From Bacillota bacterium (lineage in GTDB: Bacteria; Bacillota; Clostridia; Lachnospirales; Lachnospiraceae): 59,198 nucleotides of DNA. A program made the position numbers and the translations under genes. The DNA is taken from positions 1 through 59,198 of the forward strand of contig JAEYJO010000006.1 of the NCBI GenBank assembly GCA_023408815.1. Reading direction: 5' to 3'. Of the stretch, positions 16,541 through 25,052 are shown in pieces. The notes below the pieces were generated by a model that was not told the DNA's origin, did no database searches, and saw only the letters and a program-made list of their open reading frames with translations. The stretch's first letter is position 1; each line of letters begins with the position of its first letter.

Positions 16541-16827
16541 AACATACTCCTCGCTTTTTATATATTCTCGTAATTGCCGTCGATATACCAGGGCGTGTCT
16601 GAAAACTCATTGTACCATTCTGAACGCCATAATAAACTTGTCACTTTGATAATGATAACGTTTTGGAAAATGAGTGTCAATGAGGCTGTGCCAATAATGT
16701 ATGAAAAAAGAATAAACAATTTATAAAGGTTAAAAAAACTGGAAGGGATGCGGGTATATCCCTTGAAACTTTAGGGAATTTGTAATATGATATTAGCTAA
16801 TAATAGAAAGAGGATGGTAAAGATAAT
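16541..16827. other. Divergent intergenic region
   Basis: This 287-bp gap separates divergent genes. A promoter for the plus-strand gene is visible at 16763-16791. The rest is AT-rich with no ORF, RNA gene or repeat that I can support. The region near 16591 (GGGCGTGTCTGAAAA) looks like some transposon ends, but no partner repeat was found. Confidence 0.5.
16763..16791 (+). promoter_or_regulatory. Promoter upstream of the 16828 gene
   Basis: TTGAAA at 16763-16768 and TATGAT at 16786-16791 are 17 bp apart, giving a start about 30 bp upstream of the ATG. Confidence 0.6.
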
Positions 16828-17325
16828 ATGATAAGTGATACCTACGTAGAATGTCTCGTTAAGAAAAAAACAAGTACGCTGTTTCTGCTGCTTCGGATTC
16901 TTTCGGTTATGCTTACCGTCGTTTTCATACTGCTCGGACTGATTCTTTGGCCGGCGCTGATCATTGGGGTATTGACCGGAGTTGCTGCGTATTTCATCTA
17001 TCTTAATTCTGATTTGGAATATGAATACCTTTATCTGGATAAAGAAATAACTATAGATAAGGTTATGGCTAAGACGAGAAGGAAAAGAGTGGCAAAGTAC
17101 GATGTGCAGCGCATGGAGATTCTTGCGCCCATGAATTCTTATCATTTGGGCGATTATAAGAATAGAACGGCTAAGACCAATGATTACAGCTCCGGCGAAG
17201 TGAAACAGCCGGAGGTCAGATACGTGATGTATTATGAAGGCGGGCAAAAGGTTATTCTGGAGCCTGGCAGCGAATTAGTGAAAGCGATTAAAAATGTGGC
17301 GCCCAGAAAAGTATTTACTGATTGA
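16828..17325 (+). CDS. Small membrane protein, DUF6106-like
   Basis: The 165-residue protein has two closely packed membrane segments (about residues 20-58, LLLRILSVMLTVVFILLGL and ALIIGVLTGVAAYFIYL) followed by a soluble domain of about 105 residues. The soluble part has a beta-rich pattern (YEYLYLDKEITIDKVMAK, RYVMYYEGGQKVILEPGSEL) like a small PH-type domain. The resemblance to DUF6106 is from memory of the family shape and is not certain. Function is unknown. It lies upstream of guaB, separated by a hairpin and a 27-nt repeat. Confidence 0.65.
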   Translation: MISDTYVECLVKKKTSTLFLLLRILSVMLTVVFILLGLILWPALIIGVLTGVAAYFIYLNSDLEYEYLYLDKEITIDKVMAKTRRKRVAKYDVQRMEILAPMNSYHLGDYKNRTAKTNDYSSGEVKQPEVRYVMYYEGGQKVILEPGSELVKAIKNVAPRKVFTD

Positions 17326-17331
17326 CATAAC

Positions 17332-17366
17332 GATGTAAGTTTGGTAAACTTTTTCAAACTTACATC
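17332..17366 (+). terminator. Hairpin after the 16828 gene
   Basis: GATGTAAGTTTG (17332-17343) pairs perfectly with CAAACTTACATC (17355-17366). A second small hairpin, ATGAG/CTCAT, follows. There is no good T-run, so it may be an inefficient terminator or a leader structure for guaB. Confidence 0.5.
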
Positions 17367-17408
17367 ATTTATTATGAGTTTTTGCTCATTGATTACTGCA
17401 CAAATAAA

Positions 17409-17435
17409 GTTACTGTGAACGGAGTGAACAGTAAC
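17409..17435 (+). repeat. 27-nt hairpin repeat, copy A (before guaB)
   Basis: The sequence begins GTTACTGT and ends ACAGTAAC, an 8-bp stem with an 11-nt GAACGGAGTGA loop. It lies 26 nt upstream of the guaB start, just before its ribosome binding site. Three related copies are at 27635, 44976 and 56373. Confidence 0.8.
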
Positions 17436-17461
17436 CAAATAAAAAAACAGGAGGAAGAAAA

Positions 17462-18916
17462 ATGGGTCAGATAATTGGCGAAGGAATTACATTTGACGAC
17501 GTACTGCTGGTGCCAAGCTATTCGCAGGTAATTCCCAATCAAATCGACTTAACAACATGGCTGACAAAGAAAATCAAACTCAACATTCCGATGATGAGTG
17601 CCGGAATGGATACCGTTACCGAACACCGCATGGCAATCGCTATGGCAAGGCAGGGAGGTATCGGCATCATTCATAAGAACATGTCTATCGAAGAGCAGGC
17701 GGAAGAAGTAGACAAAGTAAAACGTTCGGAAAACGGCGTTATTACGGATCCCTTTTCATTGACTCCAGATCACACGTTGGCAGACGCGGATGCGCTCATG
17801 GCCAAATTCAGAATATCAGGTGTGCCTATTACCGAAGGAAGAAGGCTGGTAGGTATCATCACAAATCGTGACTTAAAATTCGAAACAGATTTCACCAAAA
17901 AAATTAAAGAATCCATGACCTCTCAGGAGCTGATTACGGCCAGGGAAGGCATTACCTTAGAAGATGCGAAGCAGATTCTTGCAAAGGCGAGAAAAGAAAA
18001 GCTGCCGATTGTAGATGAGAACTATAATCTGGTAGGGCTTATTACTATAAAAGATATAGAAAAGACGATCAAATACCCTCTGGCGGCAAAAGACGGTCAG
18101 GGAAGACTTCTTTGCGGAGCCGGTGTAGGAATTACGGCGAATGTTTTGGACCGCGTAGGCGCGCTGGCCGATGCGAAGGTGGATGTGGTCGTACTGGATT
18201 CCGCACACGGGCATTCTGAAAATGTGCTCCGCTGTCTGCGCATGATCAAGGAAAAATATCCGGACATGCAGGTAATTGCGGGTAACGTGGCGACGGGAGA
18301 AGGCGCGAAAGCGTTGATCGAGGCAGGAGCGGACGGCGTAAAGGTCGGCATCGGACCGGGCTCCATCTGTACTACCCGCGTTGTAGCCGGTATCGGTGTG
18401 CCGCAGATTACGGCGATTATGAATGCATATGAGGTGGCAAAAGGGTACGGTATCCCGATTGTGGCCGATGGCGGCATCAAATATTCCGGGGATATGACGA
18501 AGGCCATCGCAGCCGGCGGCAATGTCTGTATGATGGGTAGTATTTTTGCGGGATGCGATGAAAGCCCGGGGACCTTCGAACTGTTCCAGGGAAGAAAATA
18601 TAAGGTATACCGTGGTATGGGTTCTATCTCAGCTATGGAAAACGGAAGCAAGGACCGCTATTTCCAGTCGGATGCCAAGAAGCTCGTACCTGAAGGAGTG
18701 GAGGGAAGGGTCGCATATAAAGGGACCGTGGAAGACACCGTATTCCAGCTTCTGGGGGGCCTGCGTTCCGGTATGGGATACTGCGGCACGTCTACAGTAG
18801 AAGATTTGAAACAGAACGGAAGATTTATCAAGATATCTGCAGCATCATTAAAGGAAAGCCATCCGCATGACATTCATATCACGAAGGAGGCTCCGAATTA
18901 CAGCGTGAATGAATAG
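17462..18916 (+). CDS. guaB: IMP dehydrogenase
   Basis: The 484-residue enzyme oxidises IMP to XMP with NAD+, the committed step to GMP and GTP. The TIM barrel carries TFDDVLLVPSYS at the start, the catalytic-Cys loop GIGPGSICTTR, the nucleotide region ADGGIKYSGD and the flap YRGMGSISAM. Two CBS domains are inserted at about residues 95-215 (SGVPITEGRRLVGIITNRD, LPIVDENYNLVGLITIKD), where purine nucleotides usually regulate the enzyme. AGGAGGAAGAAAA precedes the ATG. No purine riboswitch is visible upstream; a 27-nt hairpin repeat is. The GGDEF/EAL gene starts 37 nt downstream with no terminator. Confidence 0.96.
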   Translation: MGQIIGEGITFDDVLLVPSYSQVIPNQIDLTTWLTKKIKLNIPMMSAGMDTVTEHRMAIAMARQGGIGIIHKNMSIEEQAEEVDKVKRSENGVITDPFSLTPDHTLADADALMAKFRISGVPITEGRRLVGIITNRDLKFETDFTKKIKESMTSQELITAREGITLEDAKQILAKARKEKLPIVDENYNLVGLITIKDIEKTIKYPLAAKDGQGRLLCGAGVGITANVLDRVGALADAKVDVVVLDSAHGHSENVLRCLRMIKEKYPDMQVIAGNVATGEGAKALIEAGADGVKVGIGPGSICTTRVVAGIGVPQITAIMNAYEVAKGYGIPIVADGGIKYSGDMTKAIAAGGNVCMMGSIFAGCDESPGTFELFQGRKYKVYRGMGSISAMENGSKDRYFQSDAKKLVPEGVEGRVAYKGTVEDTVFQLLGGLRSGMGYCGTSTVEDLKQNGRFIKISAASLKESHPHDIHITKEAPNYSVNE

Positions 18917-18953
18917 AGGAGAGCGAAATGTATTGAGGCTTGGGAGGTAACAT

Positions 18954-21605
18954 GTGCAGAACTTAATCGATGAGAAGGCACTGAAGAGATGGCAGGATAA
19001 GTTTTGTAGTGCAACGAATGTATACGCTTATTGCATTGATTCGGATGGACAGCCAATTACGGAAATATCGGGAAGAGATACGGATATAGAGCAGATAAAG
19101 CGGGCGGTTTCGGAGGAAGCGCTTCGCAGCATTTTTAAAAGAGTCACGGAAGGCGGCTTGGAGGAGCAGGCAGTGGAGGAAACCGCCGCTGCGAATCTGC
19201 GCCTTGCGGCAGTTTCTATCATGCTGGAGGGAAAGGTTGCAGCGGTCTGGATTGTCTTCGGGATTCTTACAAACGAGGAAGAAAGCGGCGGCGAGAACGA
19301 GCCACCTTATGATTTCGAATATGAATTGACAGAACGAGAATTTTACTTTGCATTGGATTTGCTGAGAGATACCACATATGCTCTGCTGAAGATCAGATTT
19401 TCCATGCTGGATGCGGAGGCGGAGACGAGAAGAAGCCGTTACTCTGAGCATGAGATGAGCGCTTCTTTAAAGCGAGGTGAAGCGATAGCCGACGTGGTGC
19501 AGCTTCTCGAAAGCGACGACACGATTGAGGCTATTATGACAGACGTGCTTAGAATATTGGGAACCTATCTCGATATCAGTACGGCTGTTCTTTGTCGTGT
19601 TCATAAGAGCGGAGAACTGATGGATATTGCCGGGGAATGGTGTAACAAAGGGGTCGTGTCGAATTTTGACAAGACGAAGGACCTGCCATGCGGCGAGGTG
19701 CTGAAGACAGACAAAGTGCTGGTGCTCTCCGCCGGCAGCGTGTGGGATGCAGCGGAACGGGACAAAATGAAGTTTTTCGGCGTAAAGGCGTTGATCGTTA
19801 TTCCTATCGTCGTTGGCGGAACGATAAACCTCTATGCATGCTTCGGAGAAAATGCAAAGGAAAGGCAGTGGCGGGTGGAGGAGGTCAAATTCCTCAATGA
19901 CGGCGTTAAAATATTGCAGGGTATCATTACGAAGAGAATACAGAAGAATTCCCTGGCGGGTTCCTATGCATCATTAGAGATGATTCTGGACAATGTAGGA
20001 AGCTCTATTTATGTAAGGGATATGCATACGAGGGAGGTGTTGTTCGCCAACAGAGGTCTGCGCAACAACTTTTCCAAAGAAATTAAGAACCAGACGCTCG
20101 ACCTTCTCTTTGAAAAGGATCTGATTAAGGGCAACAGAAGGGGAAAGCAGGAGGTTTACCAGGAGGAGCGGGAGCGCTGGTACGACTTGTACTATACCCA
20201 TATCACATGGGTGGACGGCAGACCGGTCACTCTTTTTGCTATTTATGATATTACGGAGAAAAAAGTATATCAGAAGAAGATCGAACAGCAGGCCTACACG
20301 GATTTTCTTACCGGTCTGTACAACAGATTGTGCTGTGAAAGAGATTTGGCACGTCACATCGATGAGGCGAGAAAGGACGGAAGCAAGGGAGCGCTGCTCT
20401 ATTTGGACCTGGATGATTTTAAGCATATCAACGACGGTTTGGGCCATCAGTACGGGGATGTCTTGCTTAAGGCGATTTCCCACAGCCTGCAGCGTGTGGA
20501 GGAAATCGAGAATTCCTGCTATCGTGTAGGCGGAGACGAGTTCATCATCATCATTCCGCCGGAAAGCCGGAGCAAATTCGATCAGATTATCGCAGATATC
20601 AAGCAGATTTTCGTTAAGCCCTGGTTTTTGAAGGATGCAGATTATTACTGCACCATGAGCATGGGTATCGTAGACTTTCCTGATGAAGGGGAGAGCGTCC
20701 ACGAGCTCATAAAAAAAGCTGATATTGCCATGTATGAGGCGAAGAAGTTAGGAAAGAACAGGGTGGCGCTGTACTCTGACAAGATAGATTCCAGTTCCAA
20801 CAGACGTCTGGATATGGAAAAGAACATGAGAGACGCGGCAGTCTCCGGCTATAAGGAATTCGAGGTTTATTTCCAGCCGATTATGGATATACAGCTGCCG
20901 GGAACGCCCTGCACGGGCGCAGAGGCGCTCATCCGCTGGAACAGCGAGGAGCTGGGGTTCATTACTCCTGCTGAATTCATTCCCCTGGCGGAATACCTTG
21001 GACTCATCAATCCTATCGGCAATTATGTGTTGAGAGAATCCTGCTTTTACTGTAAACAGTGGAATGATAACGGGCACCCTAACTATAAGGTGAACGTGAA
21101 TTTATCGGTGGTGCAGCTGCTGCAGACGGACATTGTGGAGATCGTCGCTCAGACCTTGAAGGATACCGGTATTAATCCCAGGAATCTTACCTTGGAGGTA
21201 ACGGAAAGCCTTGCAATCAACGATATGGAGCGTATGAAGTCCATACTCGCTAAGATTAAGAAGCTGGGTGTGCGCATCGCGCTGGATGATTTCGGCACCG
21301 GCTACTCGTCTTTAAATCATATAAGAGAGATTCCCTTCGATGTAATAAAGGTAGATCAGAGCTTTGTAAAGGATTTGGCGGGGGATGCTTATTCTCAGTC
21401 GTTTATCCGCATGGTGGCGGAGCTTGCTGATGCCATAGATGTGTCCATTTGTGTGGAGGGCATCGAGACAAAGGAGCAGTATAAGGTTTTAGAAGGCATG
21501 AAGGTACGCCTGGTACAGGGCTATTATTTTGACAGGCCATTGCCGAGGGCGGAATTCGAGAATAGATATGTGAAGATTGACAAATACGAGGAGGAGAAGA
21601 AATGA
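18954..21605 (+). CDS. PocR-GAF-PAS-GGDEF-EAL c-di-GMP signalling protein
   Basis: The protein has 883 residues and starts at GTG 18954 (GGGAGGTAACAT upstream; the ATG two bases earlier is out of frame and soon stops). The order is a PocR-like ligand domain (about 8-150), a GAF domain (about 180-330), a PAS domain (about 335-435), GGDEF (about 445-610, motif GGDEF 526-530) and EAL (about 635-875, motif EAL 657-659). Both catalytic domains look intact: LDLDDFK and YRVGGDEF for the cyclase; EALIRW, NVNLS, LEVTES, DDFGTGYSS, IKVDQSF, VEGIE and QGYYF for the phosphodiesterase. No RxxD inhibitory site precedes GGDEF. No membrane segment, so cytoplasmic. Its stop overlaps the purH start (ATGA), and guaB is 37 nt upstream. 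Confidence 0.93.
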   Translation: MQNLIDEKALKRWQDKFCSATNVYAYCIDSDGQPITEISGRDTDIEQIKRAVSEEALRSIFKRVTEGGLEEQAVEETAAANLRLAAVSIMLEGKVAAVWIVFGILTNEEESGGENEPPYDFEYELTEREFYFALDLLRDTTYALLKIRFSMLDAEAETRRSRYSEHEMSASLKRGEAIADVVQLLESDDTIEAIMTDVLRILGTYLDISTAVLCRVHKSGELMDIAGEWCNKGVVSNFDKTKDLPCGEVLKTDKVLVLSAGSVWDAAERDKMKFFGVKALIVIPIVVGGTINLYACFGENAKERQWRVEEVKFLNDGVKILQGIITKRIQKNSLAGSYASLEMILDNVGSSIYVRDMHTREVLFANRGLRNNFSKEIKNQTLDLLFEKDLIKGNRRGKQEVYQEERERWYDLYYTHITWVDGRPVTLFAIYDITEKKVYQKKIEQQAYTDFLTGLYNRLCCERDLARHIDEARKDGSKGALLYLDLDDFKHINDGLGHQYGDVLLKAISHSLQRVEEIENSCYRVGGDEFIIIIPPESRSKFDQIIADIKQIFVKPWFLKDADYYCTMSMGIVDFPDEGESVHELIKKADIAMYEAKKLGKNRVALYSDKIDSSSNRRLDMEKNMRDAAVSGYKEFEVYFQPIMDIQLPGTPCTGAEALIRWNSEELGFITPAEFIPLAEYLGLINPIGNYVLRESCFYCKQWNDNGHPNYKVNVNLSVVQLLQTDIVEIVAQTLKDTGINPRNLTLEVTESLAINDMERMKSILAKIKKLGVRIALDDFGTGYSSLNHIREIPFDVIKVDQSFVKDLAGDAYSQSFIRMVAELADAIDVSICVEGIETKEQYKVLEGMKVRLVQGYYFDRPLPRAEFENRYVKIDKYEEEKK

Positions 21606-23155
21606 GAGCATTGATCAGTGTTTCGGACAAAACGGGCGTGGTGGAGTTCGCCAAGGAGCTCGTGGGCTTGGGAGCTCAGATTATTTCCACTGGCGGCACC
21701 TATGCAAAGCTGAAAGAGGAGGGGGTTCCCGCGGTAGAAATTTCAGAGATTACCGGTTTCCCGGAGTGTCTGGACGGAAGGGTAAAAACGCTTCATCCGG
21801 CGGTACATGCAGGACTTTTGGCGATGCGTTCCAATCCGGAGCATATGAAACAGCTCGAGACTTTGGACATTCAGCCCATAGATATCGTGGTCGTGAATCT
21901 TTATCCCTTTAAGGCGACGATCTTGAAAGATGGAGTGACAAGAGCGGAAGCGGTAGAAAATATTGATATCGGCGGGCCGACCATGCTTCGGAGCGCAGCG
22001 AAAAATTATCAGGACGTTGCGGTAGTGACGGATCCCTCCGATTATCAAAAGGTGCTTTCCGAGCTTAAGGCGGGAGGCAGCGTATCTCTGGATACGAAGT
22101 TCTATTTGATGCAGAAGGTGTTCATGCACACCTCCAACTACGATACGATGATTGCGGATTATTTGAAGAAGGAGAGAAACGATCACGGATTCCCGGAGAC
22201 GCTGACCATGACCTTCGAAAAGGTACAGGAGATGCGTTACGGTGAAAATCCTCATCAGAAGGCGGCTTTTTACCGGGAAATCGGCAAGAAGAAGGGCTCT
22301 CTCGTGGATGCGAAGCAGTACAACGGAAAAGAACTTTCCTTCAATAATATTAACGATACCAACGGTGCATTGGAGCTTTTGAAGGAATTCACGGAGCCTA
22401 CTGTGGTAGGCTGCAAACATGGCAATCCTTGCGGCGTAGCCAGCCGCGATAATATTTATGATGCGTGGGCCGGCGCTTACAGCGCGGACAAGACATCCAT
22501 CTTCGGCGGTATCGTAGTGTGCAACAGAGAAGTGACGAAGAAAATGGCGGAGGAGATGAACGAAATTTTCCTTGAGGTGGTGGTAGCGCCCTCATATGAA
22601 AAGGAAGCTTTGGAGACACTCTGCTCCAAGAAAAACATTCGCGTGCTCGAGCTGAAAGATATTGAAATTAGCCAAGATCCTAATGCATATGATATGAAGA
22701 AGGTAAACGGCGGTTTGATCATCCAGACCATAGATTCAGAGCTTTACAGAGAAGAGGATTTCAAGGTAGTTACGAAGACACAGCCGACCCAGAGCCAGCT
22801 GGAGGATATGAAGTTCGGCATGAAGGTAGTAAAGTTCGTCAAGTCCAACGGTATCGCCGTAGTGAAGGATAAGCAGAGCATCGGCATCGGCCCCGGTCAG
22901 GTGAACCGCATATGGCCTACGAAGCAGAGCTTCGAGCATGCAGAGGAATTAATCGGACCGGACGCGACCAAGGGAGCGGTACTTGCTTCGGATGCCTTTT
23001 TCCCTTTTGACGATATCGTGGAGGCGGCTCACCAGGCAGGAATTACAGCTATCATTCAGCCGGGAGGAGCGATGAGAGATCAGCTCTCTATCGATAAGTG
23101 CGACGAATATGGCATCGCCATGGTATTTACAGGAATGAGACACTTCAAACATTAA
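21602..23155 (+). CDS. purH: PurH, bifunctional AICAR transformylase/IMP cyclohydrolase
   Basis: The 517-residue enzyme performs the last two steps of IMP synthesis. The N-terminal IMP cyclohydrolase (MGS-like) part begins RALISVSDKTGVVEFAKEL, with STGGT and DGRVKTLHPAVHAGLL; the C-terminal transformylase shows RYGENPHQKAAFY, GCKHGNPCGVAS and, near the end, SDAFFPFDDIVEAAHQAGI and IIQPGGAMRD. Its ATG overlaps the stop of the GGDEF/EAL gene as ATGA, so translation is probably coupled. With guaB two genes upstream, the operon covers IMP formation and its first step to GMP. Confidence 0.95.
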   Translation: MRALISVSDKTGVVEFAKELVGLGAQIISTGGTYAKLKEEGVPAVEISEITGFPECLDGRVKTLHPAVHAGLLAMRSNPEHMKQLETLDIQPIDIVVVNLYPFKATILKDGVTRAEAVENIDIGGPTMLRSAAKNYQDVAVVTDPSDYQKVLSELKAGGSVSLDTKFYLMQKVFMHTSNYDTMIADYLKKERNDHGFPETLTMTFEKVQEMRYGENPHQKAAFYREIGKKKGSLVDAKQYNGKELSFNNINDTNGALELLKEFTEPTVVGCKHGNPCGVASRDNIYDAWAGAYSADKTSIFGGIVVCNREVTKKMAEEMNEIFLEVVVAPSYEKEALETLCSKKNIRVLELKDIEISQDPNAYDMKKVNGGLIIQTIDSELYREEDFKVVTKTQPTQSQLEDMKFGMKVVKFVKSNGIAVVKDKQSIGIGPGQVNRIWPTKQSFEHAEELIGPDATKGAVLASDAFFPFDDIVEAAHQAGITAIIQPGGAMRDQLSIDKCDEYGIAMVFTGMRHFKH

Positions 23156-23184
23156 TAAAAATGAATAAATTTAGAGGAGAGAAC

Positions 23185-24696
23185 ATGCGGCTGAGGGAAT
23201 TGGAGGGGTATGAGCACATCGCGATACAATGTCACGATAACCCGGACGCGGACGCCATCGCTTCGGGCTATGGCCTTTACTGCTATTTCATGAGCAGAAA
23301 TAAGGACACTGCGCTCATTTACAGCGGAAAGAACCGGATACAGAAGAAGAATCTGGAGCTCATGATAGAAAAGCTTCAGATTCCCATTCAATATTGGGAT
23401 AAGGACGAGGCGGTGGAAGGGCTGCTCATCACGGTGGACTGTCAGTATGGAGCCGGTAATGTGACGAAGCTTAAGGCTTCCCAGGTAGCGATTATCGACC
23501 ATCATCAGATTGAAATCGAGGATGTCCGCCTCAGTGAGATCCGTTCTAACCTCGGAAGCTGTTCTACCTTAGTATGGAAAATGATGAGGGACGAAGGCTT
23601 TGATTTTGCGGGACAAAAGAGCCTCGGAACGGCTCTGTATTATGGCTTGTATTCCGATACGAATCAGTTTGCGGAGGTCTACAGCCCGCTGGACATGGAT
23701 ATGAAGGACAGCGTGCCCTGTGAAAAGAGCCTGATTAATTTATTCCGGAATTCCAATCTGTCGTTAGAGGAGCTGGAAATAGCGGGCATTGCTATGCTTC
23801 GCTATATCTATAACGATGATTATCTGTACGCCATTATCAAATCCCAGCCCTGTGACCCGAATATTCTCGGCTTGATCAGCGATTTTCTGCTTCAGGTGGA
23901 TGGGGTGAATACCTGCGTGGTCTATAACGAGCAGGAAGAGCGGTATAAGATCTCCGTAAGGAGCTGTATCAAGGAGGTCAACGCCAGCGAGCTGGCGGCA
24001 TTTTTGACCGAAGGTATCGGCTCCGGCGGCGGACATAGAGAGAAGGCGGGAGGAGTCATATCCAAGAAGCTGTACGGCGAACATTTTCCCGCCCTTCATT
24101 CAGAGGCTTATTTCGGTCAGCGGATGAATGAATATTTTAAAGACTGTGAAATTATTACGGCAGGAAAAGTGCCCATGGATTACGGTCTAATGAAAGCCTA
24201 TAAGAAAAAGAGGATTCCGGTGGGGTATGTGAAGGCCGTCTGGATATTGCCCGAGGGCACTCCTATCATGGTCCGCACGCTGGAGGGCGACATAGATATG
24301 GTGGTGGAGCCGGATTTGATCATTATGATAGGCATTAAGGGAGAGGTTTATCCCATAAGAGAAAAGAAGTTCCTGAAGTGCTATCAGGCACTTGACGAAA
24401 AATATAATGCTTCGATGTATACGGCAGGAAACGAATACTTCCCTACCGTTAGAAATATACTGGACGGAAGCAGCAAGATTTTGACCGATTATGCGAAGAC
24501 CTGTATTACCAGCGGTGAGACTTACATCCATGCAATGGCTTTAGACCATAGGGTAAAGATATTTACGGCATGGGACAGCGAGAAATATATTCTGGGAAAG
24601 CCCGGAGATTTTCTGGCAGTCAGAAGCGAGGATGAGGCCGATATTTATATTGTGGAAAAGGATTTGTTTCACAAAAGCTATGAGGAGATAATGTGA
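23185..24696 (+). CDS. DHH-family phosphoesterase with C-terminal tandem repeat
   Basis: The protein has 503 residues from ATG 23185 (AGAGGAGAG upstream). The DHH domain has HDNPDADAIASG (17-28), the metal Asp in TVDCQ, DHH (105-107) and YSDTNQF; the DHHA1 part has GSGGGHREKAGG (about 315). This is the NrnA/GdpP-type active site, which cleaves short RNAs, pAp or linear dinucleotides. It has no GGDEF-like or membrane part as in GdpP. The last 165 residues seem to hold two related units (ending IKGEVYPIREKKFLKCY and DEADIYIVEKDLFHKSY) resembling PGDYG-type sequences. It is 29 nt downstream of purH. Confidence 0.85.
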   Translation: MRLRELEGYEHIAIQCHDNPDADAIASGYGLYCYFMSRNKDTALIYSGKNRIQKKNLELMIEKLQIPIQYWDKDEAVEGLLITVDCQYGAGNVTKLKASQVAIIDHHQIEIEDVRLSEIRSNLGSCSTLVWKMMRDEGFDFAGQKSLGTALYYGLYSDTNQFAEVYSPLDMDMKDSVPCEKSLINLFRNSNLSLEELEIAGIAMLRYIYNDDYLYAIIKSQPCDPNILGLISDFLLQVDGVNTCVVYNEQEERYKISVRSCIKEVNASELAAFLTEGIGSGGGHREKAGGVISKKLYGEHFPALHSEAYFGQRMNEYFKDCEIITAGKVPMDYGLMKAYKKKRIPVGYVKAVWILPEGTPIMVRTLEGDIDMVVEPDLIIMIGIKGEVYPIREKKFLKCYQALDEKYNASMYTAGNEYFPTVRNILDGSSKILTDYAKTCITSGETYIHAMALDHRVKIFTAWDSEKYILGKPGDFLAVRSEDEADIYIVEKDLFHKSYEEIM

Positions 24697-24699
24697 TTT

Positions 24700-24722
24700 A
24701 TTCCCGCAAAAGCGGGAATTAT
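24700..24722 (+). terminator. Terminator of the guaB-DHH operon
   Basis: ATTCCCGC and GCGGGAAT form a perfect 8-bp stem with an AAAA loop, four bases after the DHH gene stop, followed by a short T-rich stretch. Confidence 0.7.
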
Positions 24723-24746
24723 TACATTTAAAAGGGGAGTTTTTAC

Positions 24747-24827
24747 ATGGAGAAAAAATCGGACGAAATATGTGGTAATATTTTGGAGGTTCAATTGTTT
24801 ATTAATTTTATTCTTAGCGTAGTATAA
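24747..24827 (+). CDS. Possible 26-residue small protein
   Basis: An ATG at 24747 behind AAAGGGGAG opens a 26-codon frame with a charged start (MEKKSDEICG) and a hydrophobic end (LFINFILSVV). It sits between a terminator and a structured RNA. Such tiny hydrophobic products are known as small membrane peptides or leader peptides, but with this length the frame could be chance. The good ribosome binding site is the main support. Confidence 0.35.
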   Translation: MEKKSDEICGNILEVQLFINFILSVV

Positions 24828-24907
24828 GCAGACGGCACAGGCAAAGTTGCCTCCGTTTGCAGACGGGGGGAAAAGGACTGTTTACACAGACAAAACAGTC
24901 CTTTTTT
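24828..24907 (+). ncRNA. Structured RNA element ending in a terminator
   Basis: The first hairpin (24828-24860) has outer stem GCAGACGG/CCGTTTGC and inner stem AGGCAA/TTGCCT. It is followed by G's and A's and by an 11-bp terminator stem AAGGACTGTTT/AAACAGTCCTT (24873-24903) with a run of T's. Together with the small frame before it, this could be a short independent transcript. No known RNA family was recognised. Confidence 0.45.
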
Positions 24908-25052
24908 CGTGTGGAAGAAGGAAAGTCCTTTATTATTTCTCCTTTTTGTGCTAAGATAGGTGTATTAGCAATTTTGCTTACAGTCAGCATTGAGGAGGTA
25001 GCCTGTTTAAAATGATTTATATCATCGTATTTTTATAGGCGGAGAGTGAAAA
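24908..25052 (+). other. glnS upstream region
   Basis: This AT-rich stretch leads to glnS. I looked for T-box landmarks (the AGGGTGGNACCGCG core) and found none. A promoter is likely here but no clear -35/-10 pair stood out. Confidence 0.4.

Noticed and set aside
16591..16620. GGGCGTGTCTGAAAA as a transposon end
   Set aside because: No matching inverted end or transposase was found nearby.
17340..17460. Possible purine riboswitch before guaB
   Set aside because: No purine aptamer junction sequences are present; only a simple stem and the 27-nt repeat were found.
24908..25052. Possible T-box before glnS
   Set aside because: The AGGGTGGNACCGCG core and the specifier stem are not present.
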